Below, piece by piece: positions 23,348 through 31,003 of a stretch of DNA of 32,335 bases. Source of the DNA: Bacillota bacterium (lineage in GTDB: Bacteria; Bacillota; Clostridia; Tissierellales; Tissierellaceae). The notes under the pieces are model-generated. The model was not told the DNA's origin. It saw only the letters and a list, made by a program, of their open reading frames with translations, and made no database searches. A program made the position numbers and the translations under genes. Position 1 is the stretch's first letter. Each line of letters starts with the position of its first letter. The stretch spans positions 1-32,335 of the forward strand of contig JAUWAD010000012.1 in NCBI GenBank assembly GCA_030602225.1, written 5' to 3'.

Positions 23348-25198
23348 CTAAACCAAACCTAATTCCATTAGTTTTTCCTTTGTTGGAATACCACTTAAAT
23401 TCCAGCCTCTTTCAGTATAGTAATCATCTAGCATTTTGTCCAAATCTTCCTTTGGAATATAATGACCTTTTGATCCCCCATCCCTTAAAGGTTCATTCAT
23501 GATTCTATAAGGCATTGAATCATCATCCCTTGTCAATCCTGTGGATATATTAAACAATCTGGCTAAGTTGTTTACCCTTTCTCCTACCACCATAACATCA
23601 TCTGCATCATAGCTTACTCCTGTCAATGCTGTTAATAAATCAGCTGTATTTTGTAGCGCAATGGATGGAAGCGCCAAATCTAATAGAAACGCACACATAG
23701 TTGGGCAATCACATGTTGCTGTTCTAACATCTTGGTTCCATTTTGTTAGTTTGCCCTTACCTTCAAGTTGGAACCTATCATAGGCAGCTGGTATGGGAAT
23801 AGCAAAAATTTCCTGGAATGCATAACCCCTATTGTGATCTGCACCTGTGTAGCTGGTAGCATAGTTTAAACCATGAGCTTTAGCTCCTCTTGGATCATAT
23901 GCTGGCAGTTCAAGACCTTTGATATGCATTGCATACTTATAAGCATCCCTTCCTATTTTCTCTGAGAGTACTTTAGTTCCATCACAAAGCAACTTTCCTA
24001 TACCCTCTCTTCTATAAGCCATTTCGATAAGTGCATCATACATAGCTTCATGGTTTCCAAATCTAAAATCTAGACCTCCAACATCATCATTAGTCAGTAT
24101 ACCTTTTTCGTAAAGTTCCATTGCAAAAGCTATTGTTACACCAGCGGACATTGTATCTAATCCAAGCCGATCACAAAGATTATCTGCTGCAATAATGGCA
24201 TCATGCTCTGTCACCCCAGTAACACCACCAAAGCTGTAATAGGTTTCATACTCTGGATCTGATAAAGCACCAACATATTTTGAACTTCCTCTTGCCAACT
24301 TAATGGTTGAGCAAGAAACAGGACAACCATAGCATGGTTCGCTTCCAACTATTGACTGGGCACTTGCTTCAGCACCTATTGATTCAACGTAACTTTTTTC
24401 GCCTGTTGTACTGAAGTTTTCAGAGGGGAATATACCTAATGCACTAATTGCATCCACTATCATGGGAGTACCCATTTTAGAAAAATGTGAATATAGCAAT
24501 GGGCTTTCTTTCATGGCTCCCAGCATCCTGGTCCTTGCCTTCTTGAACTCTTCTTCATCTGCTATTTCAACGGTTTTTGTTCCTCTAACTGCTATTGCTT
24601 TTAAATTCTTGGAACCCATTATTGCACCTGTTCCCTTTCTTCCAAAAGCTCTACGTTCGTTAATTATGCAGGCTAACCTTGATAGGTTCTCACCAGCTGG
24701 TCCAATGCAAGCTACTCTTATGTTTTGATTATTCAAGGAATGCTTAATATAGTTTTGAGTATCAAATGTTTCCATTCCCCATATACCATCAGCTTTCTTA
24801 ATTTTAACTTCATCATCGTTTATGTAAATATATACTGGACTTTCAGACTTTCCTTCGATTATCAATGCATCGTAGCCTGCAAATTTAAGCTCCACGGGGA
24901 AATGGCCTCCAGATGATGACATACCCACTGCACCAGTCAGTGGAGACTTTGTTACAACTGACATCCGACTGGCACAGGGGGTACTGGTGCCTGTCAATGG
25001 CCCGTTGACGAATATTAGTTTATTATCTTCTGAAAAAGGATCTATGTCACCAGGAACTTCCTTAACAAGGTAATTAATACCAATTCCTGCACCACCAACA
25101 AAATCCTTTGCTATCTTGGGATCTAAAGATTCTTTTTTTATGTCACCAGTTGTGAGATTTACTCTTAGAACCAATCCCATATAACCACCTTTGTACAT
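23348..25198 (-). CDS. aor: Aldehyde:ferredoxin oxidoreductase, tungsten type
   Basis: The 616-residue length is normal for AOR. The N-terminal domain opens with LVLRVNLTTGDIK and contains GPLTGTSTPCASRMSVVTKSP and SSSGGHFPVELKFAGYDALI blocks that bind the bis-pterin. The [4Fe-4S] ligands form CYGCPVSC (about 292-299), with the later fourth ligand in DCPTMC (about 515). AOR oxidises aldehydes to acids, or the reverse, with ferredoxin. A downstream MoaD-like gene fits cofactor supply. The ATG at 25198, with AAGGGGTGG upstream, gives the family-like start; an ATG six codons later also has a ribosome site. Possible substrates include aldehydes from amino-acid fermentation and from the aldolase encoded nearby. 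Confidence 0.93.
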   Translation of the reverse strand: MYKGGYMGLVLRVNLTTGDIKKESLDPKIAKDFVGGAGIGINYLVKEVPGDIDPFSEDNKLIFVNGPLTGTSTPCASRMSVVTKSPLTGAVGMSSSGGHFPVELKFAGYDALIIEGKSESPVYIYINDDEVKIKKADGIWGMETFDTQNYIKHSLNNQNIRVACIGPAGENLSRLACIINERRAFGRKGTGAIMGSKNLKAIAVRGTKTVEIADEEEFKKARTRMLGAMKESPLLYSHFSKMGTPMIVDAISALGIFPSENFSTTGEKSYVESIGAEASAQSIVGSEPCYGCPVSCSTIKLARGSSKYVGALSDPEYETYYSFGGVTGVTEHDAIIAADNLCDRLGLDTMSAGVTIAFAMELYEKGILTNDDVGGLDFRFGNHEAMYDALIEMAYRREGIGKLLCDGTKVLSEKIGRDAYKYAMHIKGLELPAYDPRGAKAHGLNYATSYTGADHNRGYAFQEIFAIPIPAAYDRFQLEGKGKLTKWNQDVRTATCDCPTMCAFLLDLALPSIALQNTADLLTALTGVSYDADDVMVVGERVNNLARLFNISTGLTRDDDSMPYRIMNEPLRDGGSKGHYIPKEDLDKMLDDYYTERGWNLSGIPTKEKLMELGLV

Positions 25199-25281
25199 AA
25201 AACCACCCCTTCTTTAATTATGAACATATACTCAATAAAGATTTACCCTAATAGTCAAGAATAAATCAAAGTTAAGAATAT

Positions 25282-25311
25282 AAAAAAAGAAATGCCCATA
25301 AGGACATTTCT
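25282..25311 (-). terminator. Terminator of the AbgT-M20 operon
   Basis: On the minus strand a ten-pair stem (AGAAATGTCC with GGGCATTTCT, one G-U) encloses TTAT and is followed by seven T residues. The stop codon of the amidohydrolase overlaps the stem. Confidence 0.8.
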
Positions 25312-26491
25312 ATTTCAAATAATCTAGAGTTGCTGCGCACATGGTTTTTATACCATAGAAAATGCAGTCTTCATCAATAACCACAGTTGGATTATGCAGG
25401 GTGTTGTTATTCTTGTTCTTCTCTGAGATCATACCTACCCAGTAATATACAGAAGGTACTCTTTTGCTAATTTCAGAGAAATCCTCTCCACCAGTGGCAG
25501 GCTTATCAGGAACAACCACATTTTCTTCCCCCAGTAAATCCTTGAATAATCTTATGGTTTCATTGGCAAATTCCTTATCATTAACTGTCAAAGAATAACC
25601 CTTTATATACTCAACTTCAGCCTCACATCCCATGGCAAGGGCAATACCCTTAGCCACATTTTCAATTTTTGATGGAAGCACTTCAGCCACTTTATTGTCA
25701 AATATTCTAACTGTTCCTTCAAGGACTACCTTGTCTGAAATAACATTATATCTACTTCCGCCATTGATTTTTCCTATGGTTATTACTGCGCTATCTAAAG
25801 GATCCACATTTCTACTTATAACACTTTGAAGTCCTGTAATAACCTGAGCAGCAGCTACGATGGCATCTGCACCGCTTTGAGGTTGAGATGCATGGGCTGA
25901 TTTACCCTTTATGGTAATAAATAATCTATCGGATTGAGCCATCATTGTGCTATCCCTTAATGCTACTACTCCAACAGGAAGATTCCATACATGAAGCCCC
26001 AAGGCTCTATCTACCTTTGGATTCTCAAGAATGCCATCCTCAATCATATATCTTGCTCCACCTGTGGGGTTACTCTCTTCTGCAGGCTGAAACATGAACT
26101 TAACATTTCCCTTTAAGGAATCCTTTATACTGGATAATACCTTAGCAACACCTAGAAGAGTAGCTGTGTGCACATCATGACCACAGGCATGCATTTTACC
26201 AGGGACCTTGGATTTAAACTCCAGATCAGTTTCCTCATCCATAGGGAGAGCATCCATATCTGCCCTTAGTAGAATAGTCTTTCCTTCTTCAATACCTCTT
26301 AGAAGCCCAACTACTCCAGTGTTTCCAACATTCTCAGTGACTTCAATGCCCAGAGATCTTAGTTCATCAGCAACTAGCTTGGCTGTTTTGAATTCTTCCA
26401 TCCCCAATTCTGGATTCATGTGGATTTCTCTTCTAATGCTTATTACATCTTCTAAATTATCATTAATTAATTTATCTAAATTAGTGTTCAT
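25310..26491 (-). CDS. M20 family amidohydrolase/aminoacylase
   Basis: This 393-residue protein is a typical IAA-amino-acid or hippurate hydrolase-like M20D enzyme. Motifs are RREIHMNPELGMEEF (about 20-34), LLRADMDALPMDEE (about 72), MHACGHDVHTATLLG (about 97), MFQPAEES (about 132), SAHASQPQSGADAIVAA (about 186) and GGEDFSEI (about 347). It should cleave N-acyl amino acids or small peptides in the cytoplasm. The ATG follows the TAG of the AbgT gene with no gap, and the ribosome site GGAGGTG lies inside the end of that gene, an unusually long 14 bases away. Coupled translation with the transporter is likely. It is shorter than the AbgB-like enzyme at 1604-2980. Confidence 0.9.
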   Translation of the reverse strand: MNTNLDKLINDNLEDVISIRREIHMNPELGMEEFKTAKLVADELRSLGIEVTENVGNTGVVGLLRGIEEGKTILLRADMDALPMDEETDLEFKSKVPGKMHACGHDVHTATLLGVAKVLSSIKDSLKGNVKFMFQPAEESNPTGGARYMIEDGILENPKVDRALGLHVWNLPVGVVALRDSTMMAQSDRLFITIKGKSAHASQPQSGADAIVAAAQVITGLQSVISRNVDPLDSAVITIGKINGGSRYNVISDKVVLEGTVRIFDNKVAEVLPSKIENVAKGIALAMGCEAEVEYIKGYSLTVNDKEFANETIRLFKDLLGEENVVVPDKPATGGEDFSEISKRVPSVYYWVGMISEKNKNNNTLHNPTVVIDEDCIFYGIKTMCAATLDYLK

Positions 26492-28006
26492 CTATATAAA
26501 AATTTCACCTCCAATACCCAATGGAAGACCTGCGAAGTACCAAACAAGTGCCAGTACTACCCATGCAGCTAACATCAATAAACTATAAGGAATCATCATT
26601 GATAGAAGTGTACCAACTCCAACTTCATCTTCACTTTCATACTCATACATTACACCAAGAATAATTGGGAAGTATGGGAAAAGAGGAGATATAATGTTAG
26701 TTGAGGAGTCACCAATTCTATATAGAAGTTGAGTGAATGCTGGGTGATAGTCTAACAATGCCATCATCGGTACAAATATTGGAGCAAGAATAGCCCATTT
26801 AGCCGATCCACTACCGATAAATAGGTTTACAAAAGTTGTTAACAATATAAAGCCAATGAACAATGGAATCCCAGTGAATCCAGTGGATTCAAGAAGATTT
26901 GCTCCTGAAATTGCAAGAATCAAACCGATATTACTCCAGTTAAAGTATGCGATGAACTGACCAATTATAAACGCAAGAACAATAAATGGAGCCATATCTT
27001 TTATAGCTATTGTCATGTACTTAGGAACATCACTGCTTGATTTTATTTTACCAATGGACTTACCATATGGAATTGATATTGTTAGGAATAATAGTAAAAG
27101 TATTGGGATTATTCCTGTTAACAATGGAGATCCATTGAATAATGAACCTGTATTTGGATTTCTTAAAAAGCTTGACTGTGGGAAGGCCAATGCAATTATA
27201 ACTGCAAAGAATACTACAAGAGCTATTCCAGAAGCTCTAAGAGCTTTGTTCTCTTCTGGTGTAACTTCTTCTCTTTTGATTTCCTTCTTACCAGTATAAA
27301 CTCCCAATCTTGGTTCGATAATCTTATCGTTAACAAAAGCTCCAACCACTGTTAAAAGTAGAGTTGATACAAACATAAAGTACCAGTTTGCTGTTACTGG
27401 AATTTCAGGAGCCCCAACTATTTTGGATGCTTCATTGGTAATACCTGAAAGCAGTGCATCCGTACCAGCGATAAACATGTTGGCACTAAAACCAGCAGTG
27501 GTAGCGGCAAATCCCAAGGCAAGTCCAGCCAGTGGGTGCCTTCCTATGGAGAGGAATAACATTGCTGCAATGGCAGGTATAACAACTACAGCAGCATCTG
27601 AAGCAATATTACCGTTAATACCAATAATCATAATTGCGATTGTAATAATTTTTGGTGAAGCACCTAGAATGGTCTTTCTCATAAATGCAGACATCAATCC
27701 AACCTGTTCTGCTAAACCAATTCCCAATGCCATGGTAAGTACTAGACCTAATGGTGCAAATCCTGTGAAGTTTCTAACTGCACTGGATAATGCAAAGTTG
27801 ATACCTTCACCAGATAGCAGATTCTTTGCAACAACAACCTCATCATTTGTTGGATTTACAACAGATAGATTAGTCATTGTAGATATTAATGAAACAGCTA
27901 CGATGAATACAATCAACCATAAGAACAGTATAAATGGGTGAGGAATTTTGTTACCAACACGTTCTACCCATCCTAAAAAACCTTTGTTCTCTTTACTTCT
28001 TTCCAT
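26492..28006 (-). CDS. abgT: AbgT family transporter
   Basis: The 504-residue membrane protein has about 11-13 membrane segments. The AbgT pattern is clear: GWVERVGNKIPHPFILFLWLIV written across the N-terminus, NIASDAAVVVIPAIAAML, ATTAGFSANMFIAGTDALL near residue 170, and SGSAKWAILAPIFVPMM near residue 400. The family imports p-aminobenzoyl-glutamate, and some members export sulfonamides. Fusion of the transcript with an M20 amidohydrolase gene favours import and hydrolysis of an N-acyl amino acid here. The start follows an AAGGAGTGAT site. The gene is divergent from the FMN-binding GltB-like gene. Confidence 0.92.
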   Translation of the reverse strand: MERSKENKGFLGWVERVGNKIPHPFILFLWLIVFIVAVSLISTMTNLSVVNPTNDEVVVAKNLLSGEGINFALSSAVRNFTGFAPLGLVLTMALGIGLAEQVGLMSAFMRKTILGASPKIITIAIMIIGINGNIASDAAVVVIPAIAAMLFLSIGRHPLAGLALGFAATTAGFSANMFIAGTDALLSGITNEASKIVGAPEIPVTANWYFMFVSTLLLTVVGAFVNDKIIEPRLGVYTGKKEIKREEVTPEENKALRASGIALVVFFAVIIALAFPQSSFLRNPNTGSLFNGSPLLTGIIPILLLLFLTISIPYGKSIGKIKSSSDVPKYMTIAIKDMAPFIVLAFIIGQFIAYFNWSNIGLILAISGANLLESTGFTGIPLFIGFILLTTFVNLFIGSGSAKWAILAPIFVPMMALLDYHPAFTQLLYRIGDSSTNIISPLFPYFPIILGVMYEYESEDEVGVGTLLSMMIPYSLLMLAAWVVLALVWYFAGLPLGIGGEIFI

Positions 28007-28252
28007 GAAATCACTCCTTTTTAATAATTACTAAAAAATATTAGTTAACTCAAAATTCTAACACACTTTGCTATCACAATAAAGCAATAATTTTGCATAA
28101 AATTCAATTATTTTAGAAAATATTTTTATTTTTTTTAAAATCAATCATCATAATTAATATAATAATGGAACTAATGGAAAGTATAGTAATAACAACTGGA
28201 AAATTCAAGATTCACTTCTAGTAATTATGGAAGAGTTACTAATCTGGAGTAA

Positions 28253-28281
28253 TTGACATATGCCAATTATAGGAGTAAAAT
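28253..28281 (+). promoter_or_regulatory. Promoter of the GltB-like gene
   Basis: A perfect TTGACA (28253-28258) and TAAAAT (28276-28281) are exactly 17 bases apart. The start codon is 39 bases beyond. Short related motifs (AGTAATT at about 28220 and 28248, AGTTACT at about 28234) lie just upstream in alternating orientation and could bind a regulator. Confidence 0.65.
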
Positions 28282-28319
28282 TTACTTAATCAATTTAATC
28301 TATGAAAGGAGGAGTGAAT

Positions 28320-29870
28320 ATGACATATAGTCCTAATTTATCAAGTACAATTACAAACACAAAGCTGAGAACACCTGATAATGTATCGCCCTACTCTGGA
28401 ATGTGTTCAGTATGTTCTTCCAATTGCGTTGGGATGTGTGAAGTGGGCCTATCAGCCCTTAGGGGAAGGGAAGCAATATATCCTTATCAGACAGACAGAA
28501 ACCAATTTGCATCTGAAAAGGATTATCCTGTTGATTTTTCACATCTAAATATCAATGGTCATGTTTTTGGTACAAAAGGATGTAATGAGGATCCATATGA
28601 AGCCACATTTCCAAAGGTAAAGTTTGAAACTTCAATAGGTAAAGAGCACCCTATAAAGCTAAAGATGCCCATAGTACTACCAGCCATGGCTAAGCTTAAC
28701 TGGAGGGACTACTACGCAGGAGCTGCTCTTGCAGGGGTTTTAGTTGTAATCGGAGAAGATGTTGTAGCAAAGGATGGAGGACTGGTCCTTGAAGATGGAA
28801 AGGTAGCATCATCTCCACTAATAAAAGAGATGGTAGATTCTTTTAGAATGTATTACAGAGGCTTTGGAGATATTATACTCCAGGCAAACTATGATGATGA
28901 GTACTTGGGAGTTCTAGAATATGCCATTAAGGAAATTGGTGTAGAATCCGTTGAACTTAAATTTGCTCAAGCTGCAAAAGGTATTCAAGGAATGGGAGTT
29001 GTCAAGGATTTAGATGAAGCTTTAAGATTCAAGAAAATGGGGTACTTACTGTATCCAGATCCAGAAGATGAAATTATAGCATCTCAGTATAGAGAAGGAA
29101 AAGGCCCTCATTTTGAAAAAATTGGGAAGCTTCCCATGTGGAACGAGGATATTCTTATAAACAGGGTTAGGGAACTTAAGAAGCTTGGAGCTAAGAGAGT
29201 ATTCTTTAAAACTGGTCCATTTGATCCATTGGACCTACTTAACATACTTACAATTGCATCAAAGGCTGGAGTGGACATGGTGACATTTGATGGAGCTGGT
29301 GGAGGAAGTGGCAATAGTCCAGTGAAGATGATGAATGAGTGGGGGATGCCAACAATTGTAATGGAGAGTATTCTATTTAATATGTTGAAGGAGATGAAGG
29401 AAAAAGGATATGAACTTCCAGAAGTGGCTGTAGCTGGTGGAATCGCCATGGAAGATCAGGTATTCAAGGTATTAGCCCTTGGAGCACCATATATAAAGAT
29501 GGTTGGTATAGGTAGAGCTGCCATGACTGCAGCTATGGTGGGCAAACAGGTGGAAGATCTTTTAAAGGATGGCATAGTTCCAAAGGAGTACCAGAGATTT
29601 GGCAGCACCAAGGAAGAATTGTTTGAAGATATCAGAGAACTAAAACTATATTATGAAAGTCCTGAAAAAATATCAGGGGGGGCAATAGGACTTTTTTCCT
29701 ATCTTAGCAGGATAAAAGCAGGAACTCAACAGCTAATGGCACTTAATAGAAAGTTCGATCTAGATAGTATTGAACGCCAGGATGTAGTTCCTTTAACGGA
29801 TTGGGCAAAAAATATAACCGGTCTTAAGGACTTTAATGAGTTAATGAAAGAAGCTCTTAAGGGCCTCTAA
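28320..29870 (+). CDS. FMN-binding glutamate synthase-like protein with N-terminal Cys cluster
   Basis: From the ATG at 28320, seven bases after AAAGGAGG, the product has 516 residues. An earlier ATG at 28302 overlaps that site. The N-terminus has a CSVC-SSNC-VGMC cluster (C-x2-C-x3-C-x3-C, about 27-38), likely for an iron-sulfur centre. The rest is the GltB FMN-barrel domain: MPIVLPAMAKLNWRDYYAGA, KFAQAAKGIQGMG (about 220), VDMVTFDGAGGGSGNSP (about 320) and VAVAGGIAMEDQVFKVLALG (about 372). The glutaminase and GXGXG domains of full glutamate synthase are absent. Stand-alone proteins of this type are usually annotated as FMN-binding glutamate synthase family; their reaction is uncertain. A flavin oxidoreductase acting on an amino acid is plausible. 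Confidence 0.82.
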   Translation: MTYSPNLSSTITNTKLRTPDNVSPYSGMCSVCSSNCVGMCEVGLSALRGREAIYPYQTDRNQFASEKDYPVDFSHLNINGHVFGTKGCNEDPYEATFPKVKFETSIGKEHPIKLKMPIVLPAMAKLNWRDYYAGAALAGVLVVIGEDVVAKDGGLVLEDGKVASSPLIKEMVDSFRMYYRGFGDIILQANYDDEYLGVLEYAIKEIGVESVELKFAQAAKGIQGMGVVKDLDEALRFKKMGYLLYPDPEDEIIASQYREGKGPHFEKIGKLPMWNEDILINRVRELKKLGAKRVFFKTGPFDPLDLLNILTIASKAGVDMVTFDGAGGGSGNSPVKMMNEWGMPTIVMESILFNMLKEMKEKGYELPEVAVAGGIAMEDQVFKVLALGAPYIKMVGIGRAAMTAAMVGKQVEDLLKDGIVPKEYQRFGSTKEELFEDIRELKLYYESPEKISGGAIGLFSYLSRIKAGTQQLMALNRKFDLDSIERQDVVPLTDWAKNITGLKDFNELMKEALKGL

Positions 29871-29890
29871 TTACTGATAATAGGCCATTT
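29862..29890 (+). terminator. Weak terminator candidate after the GltB-like gene
   Basis: GGCCT (29862-29866), at the end of the coding region, pairs with AGGCC (29882-29886), and ATTTTG follows. The stem is only five pairs with a large loop, so read-through towards the rhodanese gene is possible. Confidence 0.35.
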
Positions 29891-29895
29891 TGTTA

Positions 29896-29923
29896 TTGAC
29901 ATACGTTCATATAATGATATACT
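29896..29923 (+). promoter_or_regulatory. Promoter of the rhodanese-cytochrome operon
   Basis: A perfect TTGACA (29896-29901) and TATACT (29918-29923) are separated by 16 bases. The leader to the first ATG is about 75 bases. Confidence 0.6.
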
Positions 29924-29965
29924 TTATGTAAACACATATAGCAAGTTAAAGCTATACAGAAAAAG

Positions 29966-29979
29966 GTTAATTTATTAAC
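29966..29979. promoter_or_regulatory. Rex-like palindrome in the leader of the rhodanese-cytochrome operon
   Basis: GTTAA-TTTA-TTAAC matches the core of the redox-sensing repressor Rex site (TTGTTAA-N4-TTAACAA), with outer bases only partly conserved. It lies about 40 bases after the predicted transcription start, where bound protein could block elongation or initiation. AT-rich palindromes arise by chance, so this is tentative. Confidence 0.35.
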
Positions 29980-30003
29980 TAACAATAATAAGGGGGAAAT
30001 TCT

Positions 30004-30963
30004 ATGCATAACAAAAAACGCATTTTAAGTATGCTTTTAGTTTTGATAATGATGCTTTCAATACTAACAGCATGTAGTCCAAAGGAGGAGCCAGTAACAC
30101 CTGAGCCAACTCCACCAGTTGAAGAACCAGCTGAAGAACCAACTCCAGAACCAGAGCCAGAACCAGCTCTAGTTAAGGAAGAAGTACTTAGAGAAGCAGC
30201 ATTAAACTTACTTAACAATATTCCTGATAACAATTTCATTATGGCAGCAGATGCTGCATTGGAATTATCAGAAGAAAATCCAGATGCAATTTTCTGGGTG
30301 GATTTAAGATCAGCTGAAGACTATGCTAAGGGACACATTGTAGGAGCTGTAAATATTCCATTTGCTCAACTGGGAGCTAATTTGGAAGTGCTTCCTTCAA
30401 ATAAGCAGATAATTATGCAATGCTACTCAGGACAAACATCAGCTCAAGCTGCAGCATTGGCACAAATGCTGGGATTCAATGCTGTATCCTTTAGAGGCGG
30501 GATGAACTTTGGTTGGGCTCCACTTGAATTAGGTGAAGACACACTTGAAATGGATGAAAATCCACTTCCAGCAGCAAAATCTCCATCACTAGATGAAAGA
30601 GGACAAATTGTATGGGATGCAGTAAAAGCTTACTTCCCACCAGAAAAGAACAATATTATTGCTCCTGCTGATTTACTAGCATTAGTTGAAGATAATCCAG
30701 ATGCAATAACAGTTCTTGATATTAGATCTGCAGATGATTATGCAGCAGGACATATAGAAACTGCTAAGCATATAGCATTTAAGCAAGTTGGGGCAAATAT
30801 TGATCAAGTTCCTACAAACAGACCAGTTTATGTTACATGCTACACTGGACAGACTGCAGGAATCACCATAGCTCCTATGAGAATCATGGGTTATAATGCA
30901 ATAAGTTTAAATAGAGGAATGACTGGTTGGGATGGAGCAGAACTTCCAAAAGTAACTGATTAA
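30004..30963 (+). CDS. Lipoprotein with two rhodanese domains
   Basis: The 319-residue protein has lipobox LTAC (lipidated Cys at 24) and a Pro/Glu-rich linker to about residue 56. Two rhodanese domains follow. The first (about 65-180) has WVDLRSAEDYAKGHIVGAVN and active-site loop CYSGQT with Cys at 140. The second (about 200-315) has VLDIRSADDYAAGHIETAKH and loop CYTGQT with Cys at 279. Both active-site Cys are retained, which is unusual for tandem rhodaneses, where one domain is often inactive. It is anchored outside the membrane and could carry persulfide or selenide sulfur. The multiheme cytochrome gene starts 40 bases after its stop, so the two are likely co-transcribed and work together. 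Confidence 0.9.
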   Translation: MHNKKRILSMLLVLIMMLSILTACSPKEEPVTPEPTPPVEEPAEEPTPEPEPEPALVKEEVLREAALNLLNNIPDNNFIMAADAALELSEENPDAIFWVDLRSAEDYAKGHIVGAVNIPFAQLGANLEVLPSNKQIIMQCYSGQTSAQAAALAQMLGFNAVSFRGGMNFGWAPLELGEDTLEMDENPLPAAKSPSLDERGQIVWDAVKAYFPPEKNNIIAPADLLALVEDNPDAITVLDIRSADDYAAGHIETAKHIAFKQVGANIDQVPTNRPVYVTCYTGQTAGITIAPMRIMGYNAISLNRGMTGWDGAELPKVTD

Positions 30964-31003
30964 TATACTTCCCAATGTAAGAAAACAGCAGGAGGTGAAG
31001 ACT

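Noticed and set aside
27423-27941. A 172-codon plus-strand frame opposite the AbgT gene
   Set aside because: Ala/Ile-rich antisense reading of a conserved transporter; the AbgT motifs on the other strand are decisive.
28141-28250. A repeat array or CRISPR-like element in the long spacer before the GltB-like gene
   Set aside because: Only short, imperfect, AT-rich repeats (AGTAATT/AGTTACT) in alternating orientation are present, with no regular spacing.
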